Assembly (NCBI GenBank): GCA_017994115.1
Contig: JAGOLK010000008.1
Location: 1-49,963, forward strand
Direction of reading: 5' to 3'
DNA: 49,963 nt
From: Clostridia bacterium
GTDB lineage: Bacteria; Bacillota; Clostridia; Lutisporales; Lutisporaceae
In this document: positions 6,244-14,120 of the stretch, one piece after another
Layout of the letters: each line of letters starts with the position of its first letter
Numbering within the stretch: the stretch's first letter is position 1
Translations under genes and position numbers: made by a program
The notes under the pieces: generated by a model
What the model was told of the DNA's origin: nothing
Databases searched by the model: none
The model's input: only the letters and a program-made list of their open reading frames with translations

Positions 6244-6338
6244 GGTCCGGTTCGGTTCGGTACGGTATGGTACGGTCTAGCTTGGCCGGGAATGGCGGGA
6301 TTTGGTTAGGTTTGGTTAGGCTTGGCCGGGCAAGGGTA
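6244..6338 (+). repeat. 95-bp G-rich tract with strict 5-nt period
   Basis: Nineteen consecutive pentamers keep phase: GGTCC, GGTTC, GGTTC, GGTAC, GGTAT, GGTAC, GGTCT, AGCTT, GGCCG, GGAAT, GGCGG, GATTT, GGTTA, GGTTT, GGTTA, GGCTT, GGCCG, GGCAA, GGGTA. Position 1 is G in 18 and position 2 is G in 18. It lies in the predicted 3' untranslated part of the RAMP-like/HNH transcript. It has no start codon or coding look. The regular GG spacing could favour two-layer G-quadruplexes or a repeat-binding protein. Confidence 0.85.
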
Positions 6339-6651
6339 TATTGAGTAAGATTTAGTGCCATTGATGCATTAATTCTTACTCAATTACTTCTTCCATTTTT
6401 GATGTTACTGCCACTTTTTTCTGTCTTTAGCTCATAGACACAGCTCATGTTGAGAATATCACTGCAAATAAGGTTATGATGCCATGTCACATATAGGGGT
6501 TACATTTATTTACGACTATGATCTAATTTTGTATTAAGAACTTCCCTGTGTAGTATTATCTTTCAATATATTGTATGTATTGCAATTAGTACTATATAGC
6601 ATTAAACAATACTACTTTATAAAAAAAATTAATATTAGCACAAAAAAAGGA
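6339..6651. other. AT-rich intergenic stretch, no gene seen
   Basis: No supported reading frame on either strand and no clear hairpin. It separates the G-rich tract from the promoter of leader 3. Confidence 0.4.
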
Positions 6652-6833
6652 TTGCAATTATCTACCATATCTGGTATGCTCATAATAAGCTAGTTGGTAC
6701 TAGCTAGGTAGGTATTTTAAGGTTAGTAGATAAAAGGTTGGCAAATTGCAATGCAATTTGCTTTTTTGATTTTAGATCAAAAAAAATAAAAAAATTCTAA
6801 AATCCGCAATGCATAAATGCTTTGCGGATTTTT
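6652..6833 (+). promoter_or_regulatory. Leader 3: promoter, GGTT(A/G)G repeats, two terminators
   Basis: A -35 TTGCAA (6652-6657), a 17-bp spacer and -10 TATGCT (6675-6680) predict a start near 6687. The RNA opens with a perfect hairpin AGCTAGT-TGGT-ACTAGCT (6688-6705), then AGGTAGGTA, AAGGTTAGTA (6719-6728) and the 12-mer AAAAGGTTGGCA (6732-6743). A terminator GCAAATTGC / GCAATTTGC with six T (6741-6767) and a second AAATCCGCAA / TTGCGGATTT with T-run (6800-6833) follow. The excisionase-like gene starts 113 nt later. The shared 12-mer and order tie it to leaders 1 and 2. Confidence 0.6.
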
Positions 6834-6945
6834 CTGTCTGAGTTTCACCAATATTAAATACAAATTAGTAAAGGAGGTCTTATTATTTAAACTTATCTTG
6901 TTTCACTATTATATAACAATAATTTATTTTAAGGGGGATTTTTTA

Positions 6946-7167
6946 ATGAGTAAAACCTACAAAGTTAGCGATATCGAGTCAATCTTACAACTGTCCCGGA
7001 CAAAAGCCTACGCCCTTGTTAATCAAAACTTATTTCCGATCATTCGTATCGGTAAAATAATTCGCATTCCGTCTGAACCTTTTGATGGCTGGATGACATC
7101 TCAAATGAATCAAAAGCCAAAACCCAATACGAATGACGATGATAAAGATGACACAAAAGCCGTTTAA
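6946..7167 (+). CDS. Excisionase-like helix-turn-helix protein
   Basis: The 73-residue protein begins MSKTYKVSDIESILQLSRTK and shows the MerR/excisionase-type winged helix: V-D-I...LQLSRTKAYALVNQN for the helices and FPIIRIGKIIRIP for the wing, followed by FDGWM and an acidic tail. I start at ATG 6946 because AAGGGGG precedes it by 8 nt; the longer upstream frame is noncoding. It lies 42 nt before the integrase gene on the same strand, the usual xis-int order, so it probably directs excision of the element. Leader 3 with two terminators upstream suggests tight control. Confidence 0.85.
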   Translation: MSKTYKVSDIESILQLSRTKAYALVNQNLFPIIRIGKIIRIPSEPFDGWMTSQMNQKPKPNTNDDDKDDTKAV

Positions 7168-7209
7168 GCCATAAAACCATAATAAACATCAACAAAAGGA
7201 GGAGATAAA

Positions 7210-8421
7210 ATGGACGGGAGCATTCAAGAGCGACTAAACACTAAGGGAAAAAAGGTCTATGATTTAATGTTTAGGGTAATAGACCCAAAAACCGGTAAAA
7301 AAAAGCAAAAGCTTAAAAGAGGATTTGCAAAAAGGGGCGATGCCCAAAAATATTTAAATGAGGTATTAGGACAAATCGAAAACAATAATTACATAGATAT
7401 TAAAAGAATCACACTTCGAGAGCTACTCGATGAGTGGCTCTCGAAGTACGTCGAAGGCAAACTTGCACCAAATACGGTAAGAGGATATAAAGTCAATATC
7501 TATAAGCATATTATTCCCAATATCGGATGGATCCCGCTTCAGCAGCTTACATCAAGGGACATAGAAAACTTTTATAACGAACTTTATAAAGATAATGACG
7601 ACGACACTAGTACTGGATTATCAGCAACCAGTATAGAATATATCCACCGCAACCTAAGCAAAGCCCTTGATTATGCTACAAAAGAACGCCTAATCCTAAG
7701 AAATCCTGCTAGAGATGCAGAACGGCCATCAAAGGAAATATTTTATGGCGATGTCTTCGACCAGCGGACTATTATGCAGTTATTAACTACTGTTAAAAAT
7801 GATCCTATGGAGCTTCCTATCGCACTCTCCGGTCTATCCGGCTTAAGAAGAGGCGAAGATGCCGGACTTATGTGGATAGATGTTGACTTAGATAGATGTA
7901 TACTCAATATTCGCAAACAAAGAACTGCTGGAGCAGTAAGTACTAAACGTGATAAACTAAAAACATTAGGCAGCTACAGAAGTATCCGAATCACTAAAAC
8001 TCTATCAGAAATATTAAAAAGACACAAAGAGCTTCAAAACAAAAACAAGGAAATATTAGGAGAAGATTATGTGGACACTGGATTTGTATGTTGTGAGCCG
8101 GATGGTAGTATTGTTGACCCTTCCACCTATAGCAAAAGGTTCTCGCAGATACTTAAAAAACATAATTTTAAAGCAATCCGTTTTCATGATCTGAGACATT
8201 CCTTTGCAACTAACCTGATTCGTTTGGGAGTGCCTATTAATACAGTATCAAAAATGCTTGGTCACTCATCAGTAACTATCACCCTTGACATCTATGCTCA
8301 TGTGCTTGAAGAAATGCAGCAGGACGCTGTTATAAAAATGGATGAGGATATTTCAAAGTATATTGACAATCAGGATGATATTATCGATATAGACACCAAT
8401 AACAAAACTGATGAAAGGTAG
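7210..8421 (+). CDS. Phage-type tyrosine integrase of the element
   Basis: The 403-residue protein has an N-terminal arm-binding domain (about 1-60, with YDLMFRVIDPKTGKKKQKLK), a SAM-like core-binding domain (about 65-165) and a catalytic domain with Arg213 in GLRRGED, a beta-hairpin lysine near 246-251, His326/Arg329 in HDLRHSFA, His352 in LGHSS and Tyr362 in TLDIYAH. The catalytic set is complete. AAAGGAGGAG precedes the ATG. It lies 160 bp from the 3' end of a tRNA-Ser gene, which is the likely attachment site, and follows the excisionase-like gene. It should insert and, with that partner, excise the element. Confidence 0.95.
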   Translation: MDGSIQERLNTKGKKVYDLMFRVIDPKTGKKKQKLKRGFAKRGDAQKYLNEVLGQIENNNYIDIKRITLRELLDEWLSKYVEGKLAPNTVRGYKVNIYKHIIPNIGWIPLQQLTSRDIENFYNELYKDNDDDTSTGLSATSIEYIHRNLSKALDYATKERLILRNPARDAERPSKEIFYGDVFDQRTIMQLLTTVKNDPMELPIALSGLSGLRRGEDAGLMWIDVDLDRCILNIRKQRTAGAVSTKRDKLKTLGSYRSIRITKTLSEILKRHKELQNKNKEILGEDYVDTGFVCCEPDGSIVDPSTYSKRFSQILKKHNFKAIRFHDLRHSFATNLIRLGVPINTVSKMLGHSSVTITLDIYAHVLEEMQQDAVIKMDEDISKYIDNQDDIIDIDTNNKTDER

Positions 8422-8534
8422 AACTCTATTGAAAAACATCTTAACAATATTAACGCAGAATCCAATAGCATATCACCAAGTATCATGCGATTTTGTTATC
8501 AAAAAGTTATCAATTTACCATTATATAACAAATT

Positions 8535-8564
8535 AAGGGTTTCATCGTTAATGATGAAACCCTT
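8535..8564. terminator. Hairpin between integrase and tRNA-Ser
   Basis: The arms AAGGGTTTCATC (8535-8546) and GATGAAACCCTT (8553-8564) pair perfectly over 6 nt between two converging transcripts. T-runs are poor on both sides, so it is a probable but not textbook terminator. Confidence 0.6.
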
Positions 8565-8579
8565 CTAAACTTAGTTATA

Positions 8580-8606
8580 TGGCGGAGAGAGAGGGATTCG
8601 AACCCT
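8580..8606. other. Predicted attachment site at the tRNA 3' end
   Basis: The 3' end of tRNA-Ser(GGA), with the T-arm GGATTCGAA, faces the integrase gene. Elements of this class recombine in this segment, so the core should recur at the left end, outside the window. No second copy was found in 1-8579. Confidence 0.45.
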
Positions 8607-8670
8607 CGGACCGCGTTAACAGTCACACGATTTCCAGTCGTGCGCCTTCGACCAACTCAGCCATCTCTCC
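8580..8670 (-). tRNA. tRNA-Ser(GGA)
   Basis: The minus strand reads GGAGAGATGGCTGAG at the 5' end, an anticodon loop CTGGAAA flanked by CACGA/TCGTG (anticodon GGA), a long variable arm as in class II tRNAs, the T-arm GGTTCGAATCC and an acceptor TCTCTCC-G-CCA. CCA is encoded. A promoter lies just upstream. Confidence 0.95.
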
Positions 8671-8699
8671 ATAAACAGAGCTGTTGCTCGTACTTTAGT

Positions 8700-8728
8700 A
8701 TTATACTAAATTGGACTTTAAATATCAA
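8700..8728 (-). promoter_or_regulatory. Promoter of tRNA-Ser(GGA)
   Basis: On the minus strand -35 TTGATA (8723-8728), 17 bp and -10 TATAAT (8700-8705) lie 30 bp before the tRNA. Confidence 0.8.
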
Positions 8729-8850
8729 CAGTATTTTGTTTGCTATTTTACATAATTTTTTTGCTGCCGAAATGTATGCAATGCTATGAAAATGGCAATT
8801 TTTATGATAGAGTATTCATATACTATTATGCTTAAGTGTGGGGAAAACAA

Positions 8851-10035
8851 ATGAAGCTGAAAATCGACAGAACCCTTTTAAAATACGTATATTTCGTTGT
8901 GCTTGCCACTATCCTGTATGTGATATACAGGCTGATTTCCAGCTTTGAATATATTTTGGGCGCGATAATCGGCGCTTTGTCAGGATTGCTGGCCGTTCTG
9001 GCTCCCTTTATTATTGCGCTGGTGGTTGCATATCTGCTTCATCCGATAGTATGCTGGATAGAATCCAATGTTATGTACAATAAAAGAATTACAAAAACAG
9101 AAGCTGATTGTTCGGACAAGCACAAAAAATTAAAGCGCACAATGAGCGTGCTTCTTACATACCTGCTGGTTCTGGGCTTGCTTGTCGTTCTTCTTTATAG
9201 TTCTTATGCCATGATAGGCGGAAAAATCAGCAGCCAGGTAGATATTAATTCAGTTATTGAGTCTTTGATAAGCTATTCTGAAAGATACATCCACATTTTC
9301 AGCCAATTGAGATCATGGCTTGAAAACAGCGGCTTGTCGGACAACCTGAAGCAGCAGCTTATCGATACCGTAGAGAGCGCCAATGAGTTGATAAGCTCGG
9401 CTATATCCAATTCCTTCATCAAAATCAAAAGCTTCGGAAGCAATATTGTAAATATCGTTCTGGGGCTTATACTTGCCTTCTATATTTTGAAGGATATTGA
9501 ATACTTCAGGGAGTTGTACGGAAAAACCGCAAAAGCATTGATAAAGGAACAAAAAAATGAAAAATTGAACAATCTGTTTGAAGACATTAATTCGATACTG
9601 TCCCATTTCATAAGGGGACAGCTGCTGGCGGCATTGATTGTAGGCATCCTGAGTTCCATAGGATTGTCCATTATAAGGCTTGACTTTGCAATTCTCATAG
9701 GTATGACTGCAGGTATAGCGAATATCATTCCTTACTTTGGCCCTATATTAGGCTCTGTACCTGCAGTAATCGTAGGGCTTCTCAGCGGGAACCCCGTTAA
9801 GGCACTTCTTGCAATTATCGTGCTTGTTGCAGTGCAGCAGATAGACGGCACCCTGATTTCTCCAAGAATTGTAGAAAGCAGTGTGGGGCTGCATCCTGTG
9901 TTTGTGATGCTTGCCATCATAATCGGAGGCGCATACCTTGGATTATTGGGGATGCTTATTGCCGTTCCCATTGCTGCAATTATCAAGATGTTCCTGGTCC
10001 GGTGGATGGAAAATAAAAAAAATATAGAGGCATAG
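8851..10035 (+). CDS. AI-2E family transporter (membrane permease)
   Basis: The 394-residue protein has the AI-2E/PerM pattern: two N-terminal membrane helices with a LAPFIIALVVAYLLHPIV stretch, a third near 105-125, a long extracytoplasmic or amphipathic region, then a cluster of helices at the C-terminus. Conserved segments are FIRGQLLAALIVG, IIPYFGPILGSVPA and LLGMLIAVPIAA. Members export small molecules or act as sodium/proton antiporters; the name does not prove AI-2 transport. I start at ATG 8851 (GGGG 8 nt upstream) rather than the GTG at 8836. The stop codon lies in a short palindrome shared with the converging gene at 10041. Confidence 0.9.
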   Translation: MKLKIDRTLLKYVYFVVLATILYVIYRLISSFEYILGAIIGALSGLLAVLAPFIIALVVAYLLHPIVCWIESNVMYNKRITKTEADCSDKHKKLKRTMSVLLTYLLVLGLLVVLLYSSYAMIGGKISSQVDINSVIESLISYSERYIHIFSQLRSWLENSGLSDNLKQQLIDTVESANELISSAISNSFIKIKSFGSNIVNIVLGLILAFYILKDIEYFRELYGKTAKALIKEQKNEKLNNLFEDINSILSHFIRGQLLAALIVGILSSIGLSIIRLDFAILIGMTAGIANIIPYFGPILGSVPAVIVGLLSGNPVKALLAIIVLVAVQQIDGTLISPRIVESSVGLHPVFVMLAIIIGGAYLGLLGMLIAVPIAAIIKMFLVRWMENKKNIEA

Positions 10036-10040
10036 CATGC

Positions 10041-11240
10041 CTATTTCATATTTTTGTACATAAGCCATTTTATCAAAGTCTCCACTGTCCTGTTGATAAG
10101 CTCCAGGCTTTTAAACATTTCCTCATAAGCCTCTGCCACTGATTTTACCGTATTTTCCGCATCATTCACCACATTGTTCAATAACTCCTGTATGTGAGTA
10201 GCCGACTCTACCGATTCGTCAGCCAGCTTTTCCACCTTCATGGCAATTATTGCAGAACCCCTGCCTCCAGAACTTGCATTTTCCGCTTCAGCTGAGGCAT
10301 TTACAGAAAGCAGCTTACTTTCATCTATCATTACCGATATCAGGCTCAGGTTTTCTTTAATTTTTTCTGTGTATTTATCAAGCTTCAGTATAATTTCCTT
10401 GGAATTCCTGGCATATTCCTCGATCCTTGCAGCTTCTTCTCCCGCCTTCAAGTCTTTAGCCTTGCCCTTAAGCATGGTCTGGGTATATTTCATTATTTCC
10501 CTGGCATTCTCCATGGATTTGTTTATATTTGATATTATTCCCTTTACAACCGTATTGGAGGATGCAGTATCCTCTTCATTATTTACGCTCAGGCTGTTTA
10601 CCCCGTTCAGTAATGTTTGCTCTGCAGCCTCAAGGCTTTGTGAGGAAACCTGGATATTGGAGAAAATATTATTGATGTTTTCATAGTGGCTGTGGGTGTT
10701 TGAAAGGATACTCAGTGCTCTTTTTGAAATAGCCGTAATTAATGCAGCTGCGACACCGAATTGAAAAAAATACAGTATCAGTCTGATATAACTGTTTTGA
10801 ACTGCAGCATCAAAACTCCAATTTGAACCTACTCTCAGGGTCTCTCCTATCATGATACCCAATACAGATATGCCGATGGAACGGCCAATCAGCTTCAAGT
10901 CAAAATACATGCAGGCAAAACCTATTGGTATAGCCAGAAGCATGATAATCCCCATGTTAAGATAACTGTATCCAAGGATACAAATCGCTGCCATACAGTA
11001 GATGTTCACACTCTTGACTGTATTAACATCCATACTGAAGCCTCTGCATGCGATAGGAACTGCGCAGGCAATTATTACTGTGACGGCAATTACTATTGTG
11101 TGAAGCCACGGAATCAATATTATTCCCGCAGCTTTAAGAATAACAAAAGCCGCAATTGCTACCAGCATCAGCTTGAATATCCTGACAAGCAAATCGTTTA
11201 CATAGAGTGTATTCTGACCGGTTGCATCACTCTGGTACAT
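10041..11240 (-). CDS. Membrane protein with degenerate MCP-like signalling tail
   Basis: The 399-residue protein has about five or six membrane helices in residues 20-190, then a long coiled coil. Residues about 300-350 match the tip of chemoreceptor hairpins: LLSVNASAEAENASSGGRGS aligns with the usual [15 protein letters not shown]...G, but several tip residues that contact CheA and CheW are changed. No HAMP or sensor domain is visible. It may be a membrane receptor that no longer couples normally to chemotaxis, or one with another partner. I start at ATG 11240 because GGGGGG precedes it by 8 nt. It converges with the AI-2E gene, with 5 bp between stop codons. Confidence 0.75.
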   Translation of the reverse strand: MYQSDATGQNTLYVNDLLVRIFKLMLVAIAAFVILKAAGIILIPWLHTIVIAVTVIIACAVPIACRGFSMDVNTVKSVNIYCMAAICILGYSYLNMGIIMLLAIPIGFACMYFDLKLIGRSIGISVLGIMIGETLRVGSNWSFDAAVQNSYIRLILYFFQFGVAAALITAISKRALSILSNTHSHYENINNIFSNIQVSSQSLEAAEQTLLNGVNSLSVNNEEDTASSNTVVKGIISNINKSMENAREIMKYTQTMLKGKAKDLKAGEEAARIEEYARNSKEIILKLDKYTEKIKENLSLISVMIDESKLLSVNASAEAENASSGGRGSAIIAMKVEKLADESVESATHIQELLNNVVNDAENTVKSVAEAYEEMFKSLELINRTVETLIKWLMYKNMK

Positions 11241-11450
11241 CAAAGCATCCCCCCAGATAAAATATGGAATATATTTTAATCGGCATATTTCTGCATAATA
11301 ATTTATTTCCCGGGAAATATCCTTATTTTTTGCGCAAGCTTTACCATATATCAGACATGTGCATACTTATATATTAATAATTCGCTGTTTTTCACCCAAT
11401 ATCCTGTTATTGACGAAAGAAAAAAACCGGAGCTTAGACTCTGGTCAAAT

Positions 11451-11707
11451 TGGTGACAAAGTTCAAAATAAGAACAGCAACGTATAGTTAGAGCATAATT
11501 ATACAAAAATTGTTAATGGCTCTTATGAGGCTCGACTTAGAAACAACCGTATGCGAGGTATGGAGGCCGAGCAAGCTGTCACGGTCACGGACGACCTTTG
11601 ACAGCGTTAGGTTTTTCTTAGTTGAGCAGAATTAGAGCCATCAATTTTTGTATACCTATGCGAGACTATACATTGCTGTTCTTATATCGAAGGTTTTTCA
11701 TCAACCT
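11451..11707. repeat. Palindromic intergenic element, copy A1
   Basis: About 85-bp arms pair imperfectly: left ATAAGAACAGCAACGTATAG and right (reverse complement) ATAAGAACAGCAATGTATAG, then ATACAAAAATTG, ATGGCTCT and GCTC(G/A)ACT in both. The top of the hairpin holds a core on the plus strand: GGTATGGAGGCC (11557-11568) and an inner hairpin GCTGTC...GGTC-ACGGAC-GACC...GACAGC (11575-11605). The same core occurs on the minus strand of the element at 24112-24398. It ends 2 bp from the stop codon of the beta-propeller gene. It may be a small transposable element without genes or a structured RNA. Nothing else was seen in 11244-11450. Confidence 0.8.
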
Positions 11708-11708
11708 C

Positions 11709-14036
11709 CTACGGTATCAGAAGTGATCCCTTTTCTTTCATATCCGTCATGCTGTTGGCCTTTATCATGCCTTTGGATATTGTATATAAATCATCCCCGA
11801 TGTATATTATTCTTTCCACGTTCATATTGCCCCTGTACCAGCGGTCTCCTGCCTTTTTGTATTCCTCTTCGCTGATATGTGAAATCCTTGCCCTGAGCTT
11901 GAAGCCTTCCTCAAGGTCAACATTGTAAACATAGGCTCCCTGGAAGCTGAAGCTTCCGTACACGGGCCTGTTGTCCTCCACATTCCCCCCGTTCTCTATT
12001 TCCATTACAGTTACGGGAAATGCCATAAGCTCCTTTTCCCTTGAGAAGAGCAGTGCCTTGTGATTGTTCAAAAGCTCCGAGTCTGTCCCTCTGTCCCCTA
12101 TGATTTCCTTGAATTTTTCTTTAGGATTGCTGACATCGCTTACATCAAACAATGCTATCTTCATGCCCTGATAGTATGCTGTAGTACCCTCCCTGTTCCG
12201 GATGCCTTCATTGGAGAGTTCTATCGTGTCCTTTCCAAAGCCTATTATGTGGTTCTCGTCGTAGGGATGCAGGTAATCACTGTATCCGGGTATTTTCAAG
12301 GCTCCAAGTATGGCCGGATTTTGGGGATCCTTAAGATCGATTACAAACAAGGGGTCAACCTTTTTGAATGTCACCATATATGCCCTGTCTCCCATAAACC
12401 TGACCGAGTATATTCTCTCACCGGGAGCTATGTCTTCAAGGCTTCCGCAAGCATTCATATCCGAGTCAAGGACATACATATTGTTTTTTGAAATATTCTC
12501 ACCCTCGCCAAACAGATTTCCCTTGGTAGTGGCAATCCGGAAATATCCTTTATCCTCATCCATTGAGAACTGGTTCAGTATTGAGCCCGGTACAGAGCCT
12601 TTACCGGTATAATCCAGCTTGCCGTTATTCAGTGCGAATCTGTATATGACTGTTTCCCTGTCACTTACCTTTATCTCAATCTTTTTTGGTGCTGCGGAGT
12701 CGTTAATTATAGGACCGGGCACCCTTGTATTGTTATATCTGGTAACAGCCACATAGAGATTCTCAGCCGACGCATATATACTCTCACCGGAACCCAGGTA
12801 TGTGGATACGTTAACGCCTTCCTTGGGGAGGTCAAAGTTGACGCCGGCAACAATCATATAGTTCGGTTCCACCGACCCCGGGAAATATTCTATTTTCCCA
12901 TGGTCTATATTTATGAATTCTTCCTTTACGGCAGTATCCCTGTAGGAAGGAGTGTCATTAACCTCGGCATTGTCCAATATTCTGTGATAGTTAAAACGTT
13001 TGTTGGATACAAGGTACAGCTTTGAGCCTATTTTCCTTGAAGACAGATAGCTGCCCTCCAGCTCTATCTCTCTTACTTTCTTTATATTTGACTTATCGGT
13101 AATATCATAAGCCATGAGTTTTACTGTTTCATTGCTGTAATGGGGATAGTACTCCGGCATTATGCTGCTTTGCCCGGGCCTATATACCGGGATCGAGTTG
13201 TTGGAGGCCCCGATCAGTATAAGATATTTGTCATCAAGATATAGTTCCGTGGGATATATATTTTCATCCTCAAGGCCTATTATCTTTGCTATCTTCATTT
13301 TATCCGAGGGATATATTTCTGCCACGACTATCCTGTTGTTATTCACCTGGTACAGGTATTTTCCGTCTGTCTTTACTATATCCGCTTCATCTACTCCCTC
13401 CACCTGCACGTTAGTGGTGGAATAGTCCCCCGAGCCCTCATCAGCTATCTGCTTTGCCTTATTGGAGCTGCCGGCGCTCTCGGCTGCCGCTGAGGCAGGT
13501 GCTGCCGCCGCGGTGTCCACAGCCGTTAACCCGTTTCTTTTATAAATGCCGTAATCCATATAATAGTCCTGCCCGACTGCTTCCTCCAGGAGCTTCCTGA
13601 GGTTCTCCCGGCTTCCCACCGTCGGCAGCGGCTCCGCTGCAGCCTTTGCAATTGTGAATTTCATTTTGAAGCCTTCTTTTAGCCTGCTTCCCGTTGCATA
13701 CTTTACTGCATTTCTTATGTATAATGTATAGGCCTTTCCGGCTTCATATTGTGCAAGAGGCTCTACAATTATCGATTTCCATTCGCTTCCCATCTTCCTG
13801 CTCAAAGGTACTTTGCTTCCCTGATCATCCAGGACATAAACATTGCCAGTATTGACTGTCGAGGCCATCAGTGGAGCATCAAAGGGAACCTCTATTACAA
13901 TCTCAGGAGATGTTCCGATGCGCTCCGGCAGTTCAATAAAAGTTTCCTCCCTCGCAAATGTAAGAACAGGCAAAGCAATACAGACTGCCAGAATACAGGC
14001 CAGGCAAATTCTGACGGCTTTACTATAAATCTTCAT
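11709..14036 (-). CDS. Secreted C-terminal beta-propeller protein
   Basis: The 775-residue protein has a signal peptide (about 1-28, VRICLACILAVCIALPVLT), an SbsA/Big_5-type Ig-like domain (about 35-130, with APLMASTVNTGNVYVLDDQG), an alanine/serine linker (about 172-195), then a long domain of the Beta_propel family. Typical signs are NVQVEGVDEADIVKTDGKYL, repeated YLVS/YMVT strands and VIDLKDPQNPAILGALKIPG. Related proteins are cell-surface or secreted and of unknown task; no catalytic residues are visible. GGAGGG precedes the ATG by 8 nt. It stands alone, with palindromic element A1 directly after its stop codon. Confidence 0.85.
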   Translation of the reverse strand: MKIYSKAVRICLACILAVCIALPVLTFAREETFIELPERIGTSPEIVIEVPFDAPLMASTVNTGNVYVLDDQGSKVPLSRKMGSEWKSIIVEPLAQYEAGKAYTLYIRNAVKYATGSRLKEGFKMKFTIAKAAAEPLPTVGSRENLRKLLEEAVGQDYYMDYGIYKRNGLTAVDTAAAAPASAAAESAGSSNKAKQIADEGSGDYSTTNVQVEGVDEADIVKTDGKYLYQVNNNRIVVAEIYPSDKMKIAKIIGLEDENIYPTELYLDDKYLILIGASNNSIPVYRPGQSSIMPEYYPHYSNETVKLMAYDITDKSNIKKVREIELEGSYLSSRKIGSKLYLVSNKRFNYHRILDNAEVNDTPSYRDTAVKEEFINIDHGKIEYFPGSVEPNYMIVAGVNFDLPKEGVNVSTYLGSGESIYASAENLYVAVTRYNNTRVPGPIINDSAAPKKIEIKVSDRETVIYRFALNNGKLDYTGKGSVPGSILNQFSMDEDKGYFRIATTKGNLFGEGENISKNNMYVLDSDMNACGSLEDIAPGERIYSVRFMGDRAYMVTFKKVDPLFVIDLKDPQNPAILGALKIPGYSDYLHPYDENHIIGFGKDTIELSNEGIRNREGTTAYYQGMKIALFDVSDVSNPKEKFKEIIGDRGTDSELLNNHKALLFSREKELMAFPVTVMEIENGGNVEDNRPVYGSFSFQGAYVYNVDLEEGFKLRARISHISEEEYKKAGDRWYRGNMNVERIIYIGDDLYTISKGMIKANSMTDMKEKGSLLIP

Positions 14037-14120
14037 TAATCCTCACCCTCCTAAAACTTGTATAATCTTATTATACAATTAGACGAATCTTTTAGGATAT
14101 GGTTCCCAGATATTTCATGA

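Larger units (their letters stand above)
1..8606. mobile_element. Right part of an integrated element in tRNA-Ser
   Basis: An integrase and an excisionase-like gene abut a tRNA-Ser 3' end. Upstream is a run of element-type genes: a second recombinase, a DnaA-domain-like protein, a relaxase-like winged-helix fragment, tiny membrane proteins and the Xre / RAMP-like / HNH cargo. The region is more AT-rich and gene-poor than the sequence after 8800. No transfer ATPase, relaxase or capsid gene is visible, so whether it is a conjugative, mobilisable or phage-related element cannot be told. The left end is beyond position 1. Confidence 0.8.

Noticed and set aside
6817..6945. N-terminal extension of the excisionase-like protein
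   Set aside because: It starts inside a terminator hairpin; AAGGGGG before the ATG at 6946 marks the real start.
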